The notes under the pieces: generated by a model
The model's database searches: none
What the model saw: only the letters and a program-made list of their open reading frames with translations
What the model was told of the DNA's origin: nothing
Position numbers and translations under genes: made by a program
Shown: positions 22,331 through 31,968 of the stretch, one piece after another
Numbering within the stretch: the first letter of the stretch is position 1
Layout of the letters: each line of letters starts with the position of its first letter
Assembly (NCBI RefSeq): GCF_027125355.1
Contig: NZ_CP114052.1
Coordinates: forward strand, 186,001 to 250,000
Length of the DNA stretch: 64,000 nt
From: Peptostreptococcus equinus
Lineage (GTDB): Bacteria > Bacillota > Clostridia > Peptostreptococcales > Peptostreptococcaceae
Reading direction: 5' to 3'

Positions 22331-23401
22331 ATGAATCTTTTAGTAAGTATATCAAAAAACATATATCCATTAGACGAAAAAAAGATGAAAGAAGCTAGTC
22401 AAAAATGGGCTAGTTTAATACATCCGCCTAAATCGATGGGAAGATTAGAAGATATTAGCATAAAGTTGGCCGGAATATATGGAAATTCAGTGATTGAAGA
22501 TTCGCCAAAAAAATGTTTATTAGCATTCGCTGCAGATCATGGCGTATATGAAGAGGGCGTATCTCCTCATCCACAAGAATTGTCCAGAATGCAGTTTGAA
22601 AACTTTGTAAATGGTAAGTGTGGAGTAGGAGCACTAGCTAATTTTAATAAAGTGGATATCATGGCAGTGGATGTAGGTTTAAAGGGAAAAGAACCTATAA
22701 AAGGAGTATATGATTATAAAATTAGAGAAGGTACAGATAATATATCAAAAGGTCCTGCTATGACTATAGCCGAAGCTGTGAAATCATTAGAAATAGGAAT
22801 AGAAGTGGCTGAAAAGTGTATTGTTGATGGCTATAAAATAATAGGGGTAGGAGAAATGGGAATTTCAAATACTACACCATCTACAGCAATTTTATCAGTC
22901 ATGTCAGGTATAAATCCATTAGAAATAACAGATATGGGGGCTGGTCTTAATAAAAATTTGATTTTAAATAAGGCAAAGGTTATAAAAAGAGCTATAGAAG
23001 TTAATAATCCTAATCCGACAGATGGGATAGAAGTACTGTCAAAAGTAGGTGGTTTTGAAATAGGTGCTATGGCAGGAGTTATGCTAGGGTGTGCAGCTAA
23101 TAATATTCCAGTAGTTTTGGATGGTTATATTTCCTATGCGGCGGCTTTAATAGCAAGCAAAATAAATCCAAGAACAAAAAATTACTTGATAGGTTCTCAT
23201 TTATCTGATGAAATTGGTTCTATAGAAGCTATTAATTTATTAGGCATAAAACCTATAATAGATTTAGATATGAGACTAGGAGAAGGTAGTGGTGCAGTTT
23301 TAGTTATGAATATTATAGATTCATCTATTTACGCATACAACCATATGGCTAAATTTGATGATGAACCAATTGGAGAATTACTGAGAAAATGGGGAAATTA
23401 A
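22331..23401 (+). CDS. cobT: Nicotinate-nucleotide--dimethylbenzimidazole phosphoribosyltransferase
   Basis: Activates the lower-ligand base (dimethylbenzimidazole or an analogue) to the alpha-riboside phosphate for cobalamin assembly. 356 residues. Substrate-binding IHPPKSMGRLED, GEMGISNTTPSTA and the catalytic glutamate in RLGEGSGAVL (E318) match CobT. CGGAGG precedes the ATG. First gene of the long cobalamin operon; it overlaps cobU by 13 bp. No bza genes for making the base itself were seen, so the lower ligand may be scavenged or differ from dimethylbenzimidazole. Confidence 0.96.
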   Translation: MNLLVSISKNIYPLDEKKMKEASQKWASLIHPPKSMGRLEDISIKLAGIYGNSVIEDSPKKCLLAFAADHGVYEEGVSPHPQELSRMQFENFVNGKCGVGALANFNKVDIMAVDVGLKGKEPIKGVYDYKIREGTDNISKGPAMTIAEAVKSLEIGIEVAEKCIVDGYKIIGVGEMGISNTTPSTAILSVMSGINPLEITDMGAGLNKNLILNKAKVIKRAIEVNNPNPTDGIEVLSKVGGFEIGAMAGVMLGCAANNIPVVLDGYISYAAALIASKINPRTKNYLIGSHLSDEIGSIEAINLLGIKPIIDLDMRLGEGSGAVLVMNIIDSSIYAYNHMAKFDDEPIGELLRKWGN

Positions 23402-23952
23402 TATTTATAAGTGGTGGAGCAAATTCAGGAAAAAGTAAATATGCAGAAAATCTTTGCAGGCAAATAGGTGGTAGAACATGTTATATTGCAACATCAAAAA
23501 CACTTGACTTTGAGATGCAAATAAAAAAAGAAAAGCATATTCAAAGGAGAAAAGATTTTGGATGGGAAACTGTAGAAGAATATAAAAATCTATACAAAAT
23601 AATAGATAGAACAGTTATTTCGGGAACAAAGACTTATTTACTTGATTGTCTAACTATGATGATCAGTAACTTTATGTTTGATAAGGATATAAATTTTCAA
23701 GCAGAAGAGGAAGAATTATGTGAAAAAATTGAAAAATTATTAGATATAGAAATAGATAATTTAATTGAAGCAATAGAAAAAAATGATATTAATTTTATTG
23801 TTGTGACAAATGAAATAGGTATGGGAATAGTAGCACAAAGCAAGCTAAATAGATATTATGCCAGCCTAGTAGGGAAGTTTAATCAAAAGATGGCTTTAAA
23901 AGCCCAAGATGCATATCTAGTGGTATCTGGCATTGGCATTAAGATAAAATAA
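23389..23952 (+). CDS. cobU: Adenosylcobinamide kinase / adenosylcobinamide-phosphate guanylyltransferase
   Basis: Phosphorylates cobinamide and adds GMP to give GDP-cobinamide. The P-loop GGANSGKS (about 8-15; commonly GGxRSGKS) and VVTNEIGMGIV are visible. 187 residues is normal. The start lies inside the end of cobT, indicating coupled translation. Confidence 0.95.
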   Translation: MGKLIFISGGANSGKSKYAENLCRQIGGRTCYIATSKTLDFEMQIKKEKHIQRRKDFGWETVEEYKNLYKIIDRTVISGTKTYLLDCLTMMISNFMFDKDINFQAEEEELCEKIEKLLDIEIDNLIEAIEKNDINFIVVTNEIGMGIVAQSKLNRYYASLVGKFNQKMALKAQDAYLVVSGIGIKIK

Positions 23953-23963
23953 AGAGAGGATAT

Positions 23964-24737
23964 ATGGAAAAATTTATAAATATACTGCAATTTTTAACTA
24001 GAATCAAAGTAAAAAATAATGTGAAATATGATCCAAAATTAAGTACAGGAATTATATATTTTCCAACTGTGGGAGCGGTAATAGGCATAATTATAACATT
24101 ACTTTGTCTATTATCTATGAAGTTATTGACATTTAGTGGAGCTAGTGTGCTAGTAGCAATAATAATTGTATTGGCAGAGGTATTTATTACTGGTGGTTTG
24201 CATATAGATGGTTTAGGTGATACTTTTGATGGAATATTTTCATACAGAAGTAGAGAAGAAATTCTAATTATAATGAAAGATTCAAGGTTGGGTACAAACG
24301 GACTTTTAGCCATAGTATTTTTAATTTTGATCAAGGTTTTTATTTTGAATGTATTTATACAAAAATATATAATTTGGCCAATATTTTTAATGCCTGTTGT
24401 GGGCAGATATGTGGCTGTATTTTTAACCTATAAGACTAGACCAGCAAAATCAAGTGGAATGGGAAATACCTTCATAGGTAAATGTGATATAGGGACTCTC
24501 TTAGCTTGTACAAGTCTGGTATCCATAGGAATTTTAGTATTATCATTAGTATTTACTGGGGATATAGTTATTTCGTTTATGTCTATAATATCCATACCTA
24601 TATTAATATTTTTATCTACTATGTTTCAAATAGGTATATATAAAAAAATAGGCGGTTTAACTGGTGATGTGCTTGGATGTAGTATAGAATTGGCGGAATT
24701 AATATTTATAATATATATATTAATAATAGTAAGTTAA
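23964..24737 (+). CDS. cobS: Adenosylcobinamide-GDP ribazoletransferase (cobalamin synthase)
   Basis: Membrane enzyme joining GDP-cobinamide to alpha-ribazole (phosphate). 257 residues with six or more membrane helices and the conserved aspartate-rich segment GGLHIDGLGDTFDGIFSYRSREEILIIMKDSRLGTNG (about 73-110), which binds metal. AGAGAGG precedes the ATG. Confidence 0.96.
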   Translation: MEKFINILQFLTRIKVKNNVKYDPKLSTGIIYFPTVGAVIGIIITLLCLLSMKLLTFSGASVLVAIIIVLAEVFITGGLHIDGLGDTFDGIFSYRSREEILIIMKDSRLGTNGLLAIVFLILIKVFILNVFIQKYIIWPIFLMPVVGRYVAVFLTYKTRPAKSSGMGNTFIGKCDIGTLLACTSLVSIGILVLSLVFTGDIVISFMSIISIPILIFLSTMFQIGIYKKIGGLTGDVLGCSIELAELIFIIYILIIVS

Positions 24738-24750
24738 GGAAAAGGAGAAT

Positions 24751-25392
24751 ATGAAAAAATTATTTATTGTAAGACATGCTCATACAACTGATAATCAGGA
24801 AAAAAGGTTCTCTGGATTAAGCGACTGTGTCTTAAGTGATGTAGGTATTCAGCAAGCACAGGCTTTGAAGGAGTACTTAAAAAAATTAAATATAGATAGG
24901 ATTTATACTTCTACTCTAAAAAGGACAGTTCAAACTATTGAAGAGTTTGCATGTGAGGAAAATCTAGAAATTAATAAATTAGATGGATTAAAAGAAATGG
25001 ATTTTGGTGATTTTGATATGTTGACATTTCAAGAGGTTAGCGAAAAATTTCCAGATGAAATTGAAATGTTATTCTCAGGAGATTCTACATATACATTTCC
25101 AAATGGAGAGTGCCTAAATGATATGTTTGAAAGAAATGTAATAGCGTTAGAAAATATTTTAGTAGAATGTGATGAAGTGGATAATGTACTATTATGTATA
25201 CATATGGGTACGATTAGAAACTTAATTTCCTACCTACTAACTAAAAATAACGAATTACATTGGAGTTTTAGCATACAAAACGCAGCAGTATCTTGTTTTG
25301 AATTTTATGATGGTTTCCCTATTTTATCCAAGATGGGGCATATACCTTATGATGAATCATTGATAAGGTCCCTATATAACGAACAGGACTAA
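24751..25392 (+). CDS. cobC: Histidine phosphatase, probable alpha-ribazole phosphatase
   Basis: 213-residue phosphoglycerate-mutase-like protein. It removes phosphate from alpha-ribazole phosphate or cobalamin phosphate at the end of the pathway; the role is inferred mainly from its place between cobS and cbiP. The catalytic histidine is in VRHAHTTDNQEKRFSG (H8); the usual RHGET/RHGQT reads RHAHT here. The second histidine is in CIHMGTIRN. Confidence 0.83.
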   Translation: MKKLFIVRHAHTTDNQEKRFSGLSDCVLSDVGIQQAQALKEYLKKLNIDRIYTSTLKRTVQTIEEFACEENLEINKLDGLKEMDFGDFDMLTFQEVSEKFPDEIEMLFSGDSTYTFPNGECLNDMFERNVIALENILVECDEVDNVLLCIHMGTIRNLISYLLTKNNELHWSFSIQNAAVSCFEFYDGFPILSKMGHIPYDESLIRSLYNEQD

Positions 25393-25395
25393 CTT

Positions 25396-26931
25396 ATGGC
25401 TAATATAATGTTTCAAGGGACAGCCTCAAATGTAGGTAAGAGTATTATTAGCGCAGGAATTTGTAGGTTTCTAGTAAATGAAGGATTTAGTGTAGCACCA
25501 TTTAAGTCACAAAATATGTCATTGAATTCTTTTATTGATATTAACGGAGGTGAAATGGGAAGAGCTCAGGTATTTCAAGCAGAAGCTTGTAGAATCATAC
25601 CAGAAGCAAAGATGAATCCAATTTTATTGAAGCCTAATAAGGGATTGGGATCTCAGTTAATAGTAAATGGTAGAGTGGTTCAAAATATGAAAGCCGACCA
25701 ATATAGGAAATATAAACCTAGTTTACTTCCCATTTTAATAGATAATTATAAATATTTTGAAAAAAATTACGATATAGTTGTTCTAGAAGGTGCAGGAAGT
25801 CCAGTGGAGATAAATATTAATGAATTAGATATTTCGAATATGGAGATGGCAAAAATTGCAGATTCTCCAGTGGTATTAATAGGAGATATTGATAGAGGAG
25901 GAGTTTTTGCATCAGTAGTAGGAACTTTGCAATTGATGAAAGAAGATGAAAGGAAAAGAGTAAAAGGAATAATTATAAATAAGTTTAGGGGTGATAAAAA
26001 GTCATTTGATACGGGTGTAAAAATGCTAGAAGAATTGACTAATATACCTGTTCTAGGAGTGATACCATATATTGATATTAGGATTGAAGAAGAAGATGGG
26101 GTAAGCGATAAACTTTTTAATAGAACTAAACTAGATTATACAAAAAATGCGGATATTATTAATATTGAAGTAATAAAATTGGAACATATGTCTAATTTTA
26201 CTGACTTTAATATTTTTGAATATATAGATAGAGTGAATTTGAGATTTGTCAAAAAAGGTCAAAATATTGGTGATATATCAGAAGATGGAGAGTTAGTATT
26301 ACCAGATTTATTGATTATACCGGGAAGTAAAGATACAATATCTGATATGGATTATCTTAGAAAATCGGGACTAGACAAGCAAATTATATATTATGAAAAA
26401 GAAGGAAATCCCATAGTAGGTATATGTGGTGGCTATCAAATTTTAGGTAATAATATAATAGATACAAATGGTTATGATAATAATAAAGCTAGTACAAAAG
26501 GACTTTCTATATTAGATGTAGACACAATATTTTCAAAGAATAAGAAAACTAGACAAATATTTACACAATTTATAAAATCGGATTTATATTTCAAGGATAT
26601 GGAAGGGATTTATATTAGAGGCTATGAATTACATTTTGGAGATTCAAAGCAGTTAGATAAAGATAGAGTGGAGAATAATATAGACAATAAATCTATATTT
26701 ACCATAAAAAATGGCCAAGTATTAGGTACTTATTGTCATGGTATATTTGATAATAAAGATTTTACTTTAGGGCTTATTAATAATATATGTGCCAAAAAAG
26801 GCATAGAAAAAATTGTTTTAAAAGAAGATTTAAATCAGTTGAAAGATAAAGAGTATGATAAATTATCTAATCATATTAGGGATAATATATCCGTTGATTT
26901 ATTATACAAGATTATATTTGACAAAAAATAA
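25396..26931 (+). CDS. cbiP: Cobyric acid synthase
   Basis: ATP- and glutamine-dependent amidation of the b, d, e and g side chains of the corrin ring. 511 residues. The N-terminal dethiobiotin-synthetase-like domain starts MFQGTASNVGKSIISAGICRFL with KSQNMSLNSF; the C-terminal class I glutaminase-like domain has PGSKDTISD, VGICGGYQILG (Cys about 349) and TYCHGIFDN (His). The length is normal. Confidence 0.96.
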   Translation: MANIMFQGTASNVGKSIISAGICRFLVNEGFSVAPFKSQNMSLNSFIDINGGEMGRAQVFQAEACRIIPEAKMNPILLKPNKGLGSQLIVNGRVVQNMKADQYRKYKPSLLPILIDNYKYFEKNYDIVVLEGAGSPVEININELDISNMEMAKIADSPVVLIGDIDRGGVFASVVGTLQLMKEDERKRVKGIIINKFRGDKKSFDTGVKMLEELTNIPVLGVIPYIDIRIEEEDGVSDKLFNRTKLDYTKNADIINIEVIKLEHMSNFTDFNIFEYIDRVNLRFVKKGQNIGDISEDGELVLPDLLIIPGSKDTISDMDYLRKSGLDKQIIYYEKEGNPIVGICGGYQILGNNIIDTNGYDNNKASTKGLSILDVDTIFSKNKKTRQIFTQFIKSDLYFKDMEGIYIRGYELHFGDSKQLDKDRVENNIDNKSIFTIKNGQVLGTYCHGIFDNKDFTLGLINNICAKKGIEKIVLKEDLNQLKDKEYDKLSNHIRDNISVDLLYKIIFDKK

Positions 26932-26950
26932 TGAAAAGGCAGTTGAATTT

Positions 26951-28333
26951 ATGAAGAAAATTATAATAGCAGGGACAAACAGTGGTGTAGGAAAAACTAC
27001 TATAAGTTTGGGTCTGATGAAAGCATTAATGAATAGGAATAAAAAGGTTCAAGCCTTTAAAGTAGGACCGGATTATATAGATCCTAGCTATCATAGATAT
27101 GTAACGGGAAATTATTCTAGAAATCTTGATACTCATATGTTGGATTCAGAGCAGATAAAATATGTATTTACAAATGCTGTTAAAGATAAAGATATATCTG
27201 TAATTGAAGGTGTAATGGGATTATATGATGGAACTGGCTCAGACATACACAACGGATCTACAGCCTCACTGGCTAAAATACTAAAAGCTCCAGTGATTTT
27301 AATAATAAATGGAAAGTCTATATCTGCTTCTGCTGCGGCTATGGTATTAGGATATAAACATCTAGATAAGGATGTAGATTTAGTAGGTGTTATAGTTAAT
27401 AACGTAAAAACAGAAAAACACTATAATACAATAAAATCGTCTATAGAAAAATATTGTAATGTAGAAGTGTTGGGTTACTTGCCACCAGATGACTCCTTGA
27501 AATTTGGATCAAGACATCTTGGCTTATTACCTACTAGTGATGATATAGATTTAGATGAAAAAATAGAAAAAATATCTCAAATGCTTGAAAAATACGTAGA
27601 TATAGATAGAATTGTAGAGTTATCAGAAAGTGAGACCATTAGTTCATCATTTGAAATGGATATGTTTCTAGAAGATCCAGAAGTAAGAGAGTTATCAGAA
27701 GGGAAAAAAATAGCTATAGCTTATGACGAAGCTTTTAATTTTTACTATCAGGACAATATAGAACTATTTAGAAAACTTGGAGCAGATATAGTATATTTTT
27801 CACCAATGCATGATAATTATGTTCCTGCGGCAGATTTAGTTTATATTGGTGGAGGATATCCAGAAGTTTATGCTAAAGAATTAGAAAAAAATGTATCCAT
27901 GAGGAAAAGTTTGAAAGAATACCATGAAGCAGGGAATGCAATTTATGCAGAATGTGGTGGTCTTATGTATCTGGGTGATTATTATGAAGACTCAGAAGGT
28001 GAAAAGTTTGATATGGTTGGAGCAATATCTGGTCATAGTCGTATGACAAATAGATTAGTACATTTTGGATATTGTATAGCAACATCAAAAGAAGATAATT
28101 TAATAGCATATAAAAATCAACAGATTTGTGGACATAAATTCCATTATTCAGAGTTTATATCAGATTTAGAGCCAGCATTTGTAATGGAAAAATATTCAGA
28201 TGGAAAGGTGATAGATACTTGGGAAAGTGGATATTATGAAAAAAATACATTAGCTACTTACTTACACATACATTTTTATAATAATCTAAGTATAATTTGC
28301 TATTTATTAAGCGGTGCCAATAAGAGGATATAA
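26951..28333 (+). CDS. cbiA: Cobyrinic acid a,c-diamide synthase
   Basis: Amidates the a and c side chains using glutamine and ATP. P-loop-like IIAGTNSGVGKTTISLGLM at the N-terminus; VFKVGPDYIDPSYH-like region; the glutaminase domain has YIGGGYPEVYAKEL and AIYAECGGLMYLG with the reactive Cys. ATG 26951 gives 460 residues beginning MKKIIIAGTN, as in homologues; the open frame extends 32 codons upstream into cbiP, but those residues are unlike the family. The ribosome site (AAAAGG) is modest. Confidence 0.95.
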   Translation: MKKIIIAGTNSGVGKTTISLGLMKALMNRNKKVQAFKVGPDYIDPSYHRYVTGNYSRNLDTHMLDSEQIKYVFTNAVKDKDISVIEGVMGLYDGTGSDIHNGSTASLAKILKAPVILIINGKSISASAAAMVLGYKHLDKDVDLVGVIVNNVKTEKHYNTIKSSIEKYCNVEVLGYLPPDDSLKFGSRHLGLLPTSDDIDLDEKIEKISQMLEKYVDIDRIVELSESETISSSFEMDMFLEDPEVRELSEGKKIAIAYDEAFNFYYQDNIELFRKLGADIVYFSPMHDNYVPAADLVYIGGGYPEVYAKELEKNVSMRKSLKEYHEAGNAIYAECGGLMYLGDYYEDSEGEKFDMVGAISGHSRMTNRLVHFGYCIATSKEDNLIAYKNQQICGHKFHYSEFISDLEPAFVMEKYSDGKVIDTWESGYYEKNTLATYLHIHFYNNLSIICYLLSGANKRI

Positions 28334-28335
28334 TA

Positions 28336-29334
28336 ATGCTGAATATTGTATGGATTATATTTATCGCATATATAATCGATTTAATTGTAGGAGACCCATA
28401 TTGGTTTCCTCATCCGGTAATATATATGGGGAAATATATAGCTTTTGTTGAAAGGCTAGCAAGAAAAAATAAAAGTATTGATAATAGAACGAATAATAAA
28501 GAACATAAAAGTACAAAGAAAATTGAATTTGCTGTAGGAATTTTTATTTGTTTGTCGTTGATTGCAATAACCAGTGTTGTTACATACATAATTATAAAAA
28601 TATTTGAATTTAGCTTTTTTGCAAAATCAATAGTTTCAGCAGTAATTATAGCGATTACATTTTCGACAAGGTGCTTGGGAAAAGAAGCTAATAAAGTCTA
28701 TAAAGCTTTAAAAAGTAATGATATAAAGAAAGCTAGATTATGTTTATCCTATATAGTGGGAAGGCAGACAGAAAGTCTCGATGAACAAGAAATTATTAGA
28801 GCAACAGTGGAGACAGTAGCAGAAAATTCTGTAGATGGAACGATAGCACCCATGTTTTATGCCTTTATAGGTGGTCCAATGATGGCTATGGTATATAAGG
28901 CTGTAAATACAATGGATTCTATGCTGGGATATAGAAATGAACGTTATGAATTTATTGGAAAAGTGCCAGCAATTACTGATGATATATTCAATTTTATACC
29001 AGCAAGAATTTCGATTATTTCAATAGCAATTTCAAGTATATTTTTAAAACTTGACTGGAAAAGTTGCTTTAGAATATCGATAAGAGATAGAAAAAAACAT
29101 AAAAGTCCAAATTGTGCTTATCCAGAAGGGGCATATGCAGGAGCAATGAATATTGAGCTTGGTGGTATAAATATATACTTTGGAGAAGAAGTACATAAAC
29201 CTACTATAGGTGATAATATAAATAGATTAGATAAAGAAAATATAACAATGAGTATAAAAATATTATACATTTCTACATTCATTAATTTTTTATTATTATC
29301 AATTTTAACATATGTAATATATTTATTGCATTAA
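28336..29334 (+). CDS. cbiB: Adenosylcobinamide-phosphate synthase (CbiB)
   Basis: Membrane enzyme that attaches (R)-1-amino-2-propanol phosphate to adenosylcobyric acid. 332 residues, several membrane helices. Family motifs: DLIVGDPYWFPHPVIYMGK at the start, TVAENSVDGTIAPMFYAFIGGP (about 150-172), YKAVNTMDSMLGYRNERYEFIG and SPNCAYPEGAYAGAMNIELGG. Confidence 0.96.
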   Translation: MLNIVWIIFIAYIIDLIVGDPYWFPHPVIYMGKYIAFVERLARKNKSIDNRTNNKEHKSTKKIEFAVGIFICLSLIAITSVVTYIIIKIFEFSFFAKSIVSAVIIAITFSTRCLGKEANKVYKALKSNDIKKARLCLSYIVGRQTESLDEQEIIRATVETVAENSVDGTIAPMFYAFIGGPMMAMVYKAVNTMDSMLGYRNERYEFIGKVPAITDDIFNFIPARISIISIAISSIFLKLDWKSCFRISIRDRKKHKSPNCAYPEGAYAGAMNIELGGINIYFGEEVHKPTIGDNINRLDKENITMSIKILYISTFINFLLLSILTYVIYLLH

Positions 29335-29348
29335 TTTAAGGAGATTGT

Positions 29349-30410
29349 ATGCACGGAGCAGATATAGAAAGTCTGAAAAGAAAATATAATATAAATAGAG
29401 AAATTTTAGATTTTAGCTCAAATATAAATCCTAAAATGCCAACTAATATTGAAAAGATTGTAAAAAAATCTATTTATAGTCTACAAGTTTATCCAGACAT
29501 AGATTATATAGAATTGAGAGAGTCTTTAGGACAATATTTGAGGTCTCAGGTAGCAAATTGTGATGAGAATAATTTTACATATAAAAATATAATGGTTGGA
29601 AATGGAGCTACAGAGCTAATATTTTTGACCATGAAGCTTATGAAAGGACGACTTGCTATTGTCAGTCCGAGTTTTGGTGAATACAGTAGATCTGCAATGC
29701 TAAGTGACCTAGACTATGATGAAATAACTTATGAGAAACTTATTATAGAATTACAAAAAAATACAAACATATACAATAATATATATATTTGTAATCCAAA
29801 TAATCCAGATGGGAAGCTTAGAGAGATGACTGAGCTGATAAATCTAGGGAAGAAAAATAACATAAACATTTTTGTCGATGAGACTTTTATGGAATTTTCA
29901 ATCAAGTATAAATCTCATACAGCGATGAATTATAATTATAAAAATATATACGTAATAAAAGCAATCACTAAGTTTTTTGGGATGCCTGGACTGAGGTTAG
30001 GATACTTATGGACTAGAGATATAAAATTCATAGAAGAAATAAATTATATAAAAGAGCCATGGACTGTAAATTCTTTTGCAGAGGAAATTACAAAAGAAAT
30101 AATAAAAGATAAAGATTTCGTTAAATGTACAAGAGAATATTATTATGATGAGAGAATATTTATGTATATAAACTTATCAAAAATAAAGAATATAGAGGTA
30201 TATGAGTCAGAAGCTGCTTTTTTCCTAATTAGAATAAAAAATTATATTACTTCGGATCGCCTAAAAGAAAAAATGCTTTTGGATTATGGTATATTAATAA
30301 GGGATGCAAGTAATTTTAAGTATCTTGACTCTAAGTACTTCAGGGTAGCAATAAAGGACAGAGAAAAAAATATTAGCTTAATAAAAGCATTGATAGATAT
30401 ATTTAATTAG
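29349..30410 (+). CDS. cobD: Threonine-phosphate decarboxylase (CobD, HisC-like)
   Basis: PLP enzyme that decarboxylates L-threonine O-3-phosphate to the aminopropanol phosphate used by CbiB. 353 residues, starting MHGADIESLKRKYNINREILDFSSNINP, a typical CobD beginning. NPNNPDG and FVDETFMEF are cofactor-binding stretches and the PLP lysine is in VIKAITKFFGMPGLRLGY. It has no C-terminal metal-binding extension. Confidence 0.93.
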   Translation: MHGADIESLKRKYNINREILDFSSNINPKMPTNIEKIVKKSIYSLQVYPDIDYIELRESLGQYLRSQVANCDENNFTYKNIMVGNGATELIFLTMKLMKGRLAIVSPSFGEYSRSAMLSDLDYDEITYEKLIIELQKNTNIYNNIYICNPNNPDGKLREMTELINLGKKNNINIFVDETFMEFSIKYKSHTAMNYNYKNIYVIKAITKFFGMPGLRLGYLWTRDIKFIEEINYIKEPWTVNSFAEEITKEIIKDKDFVKCTREYYYDERIFMYINLSKIKNIEVYESEAAFFLIRIKNYITSDRLKEKMLLDYGILIRDASNFKYLDSKYFRVAIKDREKNISLIKALIDIFN

Positions 30411-30429
30411 AATAAATGGGGTTGTTAAA

Positions 30430-31314
30430 ATGAAAAGTGGTTTCGGAGTATGTCCAGGAACTTGTGGAGAGCTTGTTCAAGGACTAATGGCTAAAGGCGA
30501 ATATATAAGTTCATATTGTATTGATTTGTATTCTAAAGCAAAAATTTTTGAAAAATCTAATAGCGATATAAAAAATAAGTTAGGAAAAAAATCTTTAACT
30601 GCTATAGAAATGATTTTAGATAGATTTTCTATAGACAAAAATAGTTTAAATAATTTAGATATAGAAATAACCTCACAAATACCAAAAGGTAAGGGAATGG
30701 CTAGTTCAACTGCAGATATAGGTGCATGTATAATGGCTACACTTGATTTTTATGACATTTATATGAGTCCAGAAGAAATTTCTGATATGGTTGCAAAAAT
30801 TGAACCAACAGATTCAATTTATTATCCAGAAGTTTGTATTTTTGATCCATTAAAGGGTCAAAAAAAGATTTCACTGGGTTATTTGCCAATAGAAAAAGTA
30901 TTAATACTAGAGCCAAATTTAAAAATAAACACTGTTAGTATTAGGGCCAGCAAACAATACTATGACAAACTAAATAAAAATAAAATTTTTACTGAAACTG
31001 CATTTAAAATGCTGAAAAAGGGATTTAAAAAAGAAGATTTAAGACTTATAAAATCAGCTTGTGAAAATAGTGCACTTGCTAATGAAAGTATAAAAAATAC
31101 ACCCTTTTTACGCAATTTAATAGAATGTGCTAATAAATGTGACTATGGTTTTTTAAATATAGCCCATACAGGTACAGTTGTAGGTATAGGAATCAGTCAA
31201 AAAACAGATTTAGAAAAATTAACATATGAAATAACTAATTCGGATATTTCTAAAATATATAAAAAAATCTATCTTTGTGATGTAGTAAGAGGTGGATTAA
31301 GAAAGGAGGGGTAG
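30430..31314 (+). CDS. pduX: L-threonine kinase (PduX type, GHMP family)
   Basis: Phosphorylates L-threonine to supply CobD. 294-residue GHMP kinase: N-terminal VCPGTCGELVQGL, the ATP-binding motif PKGKGMASSTADIGA (about 87-101), and IAHTGTVVGIGI near the C-terminus. The substrate is inferred from similarity to PduX and from the adjacent cobD. A GGTTGTT stretch precedes the ATG, so the ribosome site is weak. Confidence 0.9.
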   Translation: MKSGFGVCPGTCGELVQGLMAKGEYISSYCIDLYSKAKIFEKSNSDIKNKLGKKSLTAIEMILDRFSIDKNSLNNLDIEITSQIPKGKGMASSTADIGACIMATLDFYDIYMSPEEISDMVAKIEPTDSIYYPEVCIFDPLKGQKKISLGYLPIEKVLILEPNLKINTVSIRASKQYYDKLNKNKIFTETAFKMLKKGFKKEDLRLIKSACENSALANESIKNTPFLRNLIECANKCDYGFLNIAHTGTVVGIGISQKTDLEKLTYEITNSDISKIYKKIYLCDVVRGGLRKEG

Positions 31315-31315
31315 A

Positions 31316-31957
31316 GTGGAATACATAAAGGACCCAGGAAAAATAGAAGAGAAGAGCTTTGAAATTATAGGTAGAGAAATCAAAGAAAATAGACCTAAGT
31401 ATAATTTCAAATCAGATATAGAAGAAAAAATAATAAAAAGAGCTATCCACACTACCGCAGACTTTGACTATTTAGATATTTTAAAAATATCTGAATCAGC
31501 TATAGAAAATATAGTGAGTGCTCTGAAAAACAAGGCAACTATATACACAGACACTACTATGGCTATGAGTGGAATCAATAAGAGAATACTAGATCAGTTA
31601 GGGTGTAAGTACAAATGCCTAATATCTGATTCAAAAACTATAGCACTAGCCAAGGAAAAATCTATGACAAGATCTATGGCTGCTGTAGAAATTATAGCAG
31701 AAGATAAGGGGCCAAAGATTTTACTATTTGGAAATGCACCAACGGCTATTTATAAGGCTATTGAACTGGAAGAAAAAGGTAGTTTACATGTAAGTGCAAT
31801 AATAGGTGTGGTAGTTGGATTTGTAGGTGCAGCAGAATCAAAGGAACAATTAGCTAATTCAAAAATAGACTATATAATATCTCAAGGAAGAAAAGGTGGA
31901 AGCAACTTAGCAGCGGCTATAGTAAATGCTATTTTATATCATTATTTTAAAAGATAA
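31316..31957 (+). CDS. cbiC: Cobalt-precorrin-8 methylmutase
   Basis: Moves a methyl group from C11 to C12 to give cobyrinic acid. 213 residues; catalytic histidine in KRAIHTTADFDY (about 43), and IGVVVGFVGAAESKEQL near 161. Starts at GTG 31316 behind AGGAGGGG, one base after the pduX stop. Confidence 0.95.
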   Translation: MEYIKDPGKIEEKSFEIIGREIKENRPKYNFKSDIEEKIIKRAIHTTADFDYLDILKISESAIENIVSALKNKATIYTDTTMAMSGINKRILDQLGCKYKCLISDSKTIALAKEKSMTRSMAAVEIIAEDKGPKILLFGNAPTAIYKAIELEEKGSLHVSAIIGVVVGFVGAAESKEQLANSKIDYIISQGRKGGSNLAAAIVNAILYHYFKR

Positions 31958-31968
31958 GAGAGGTATTT

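Noticed and set aside
26855..26950. Upstream extension of the cbiA open frame into cbiP
   Set aside because: The 32 extra residues are unlike CbiA and lack a ribosome site; the family start is at ATG 26951.
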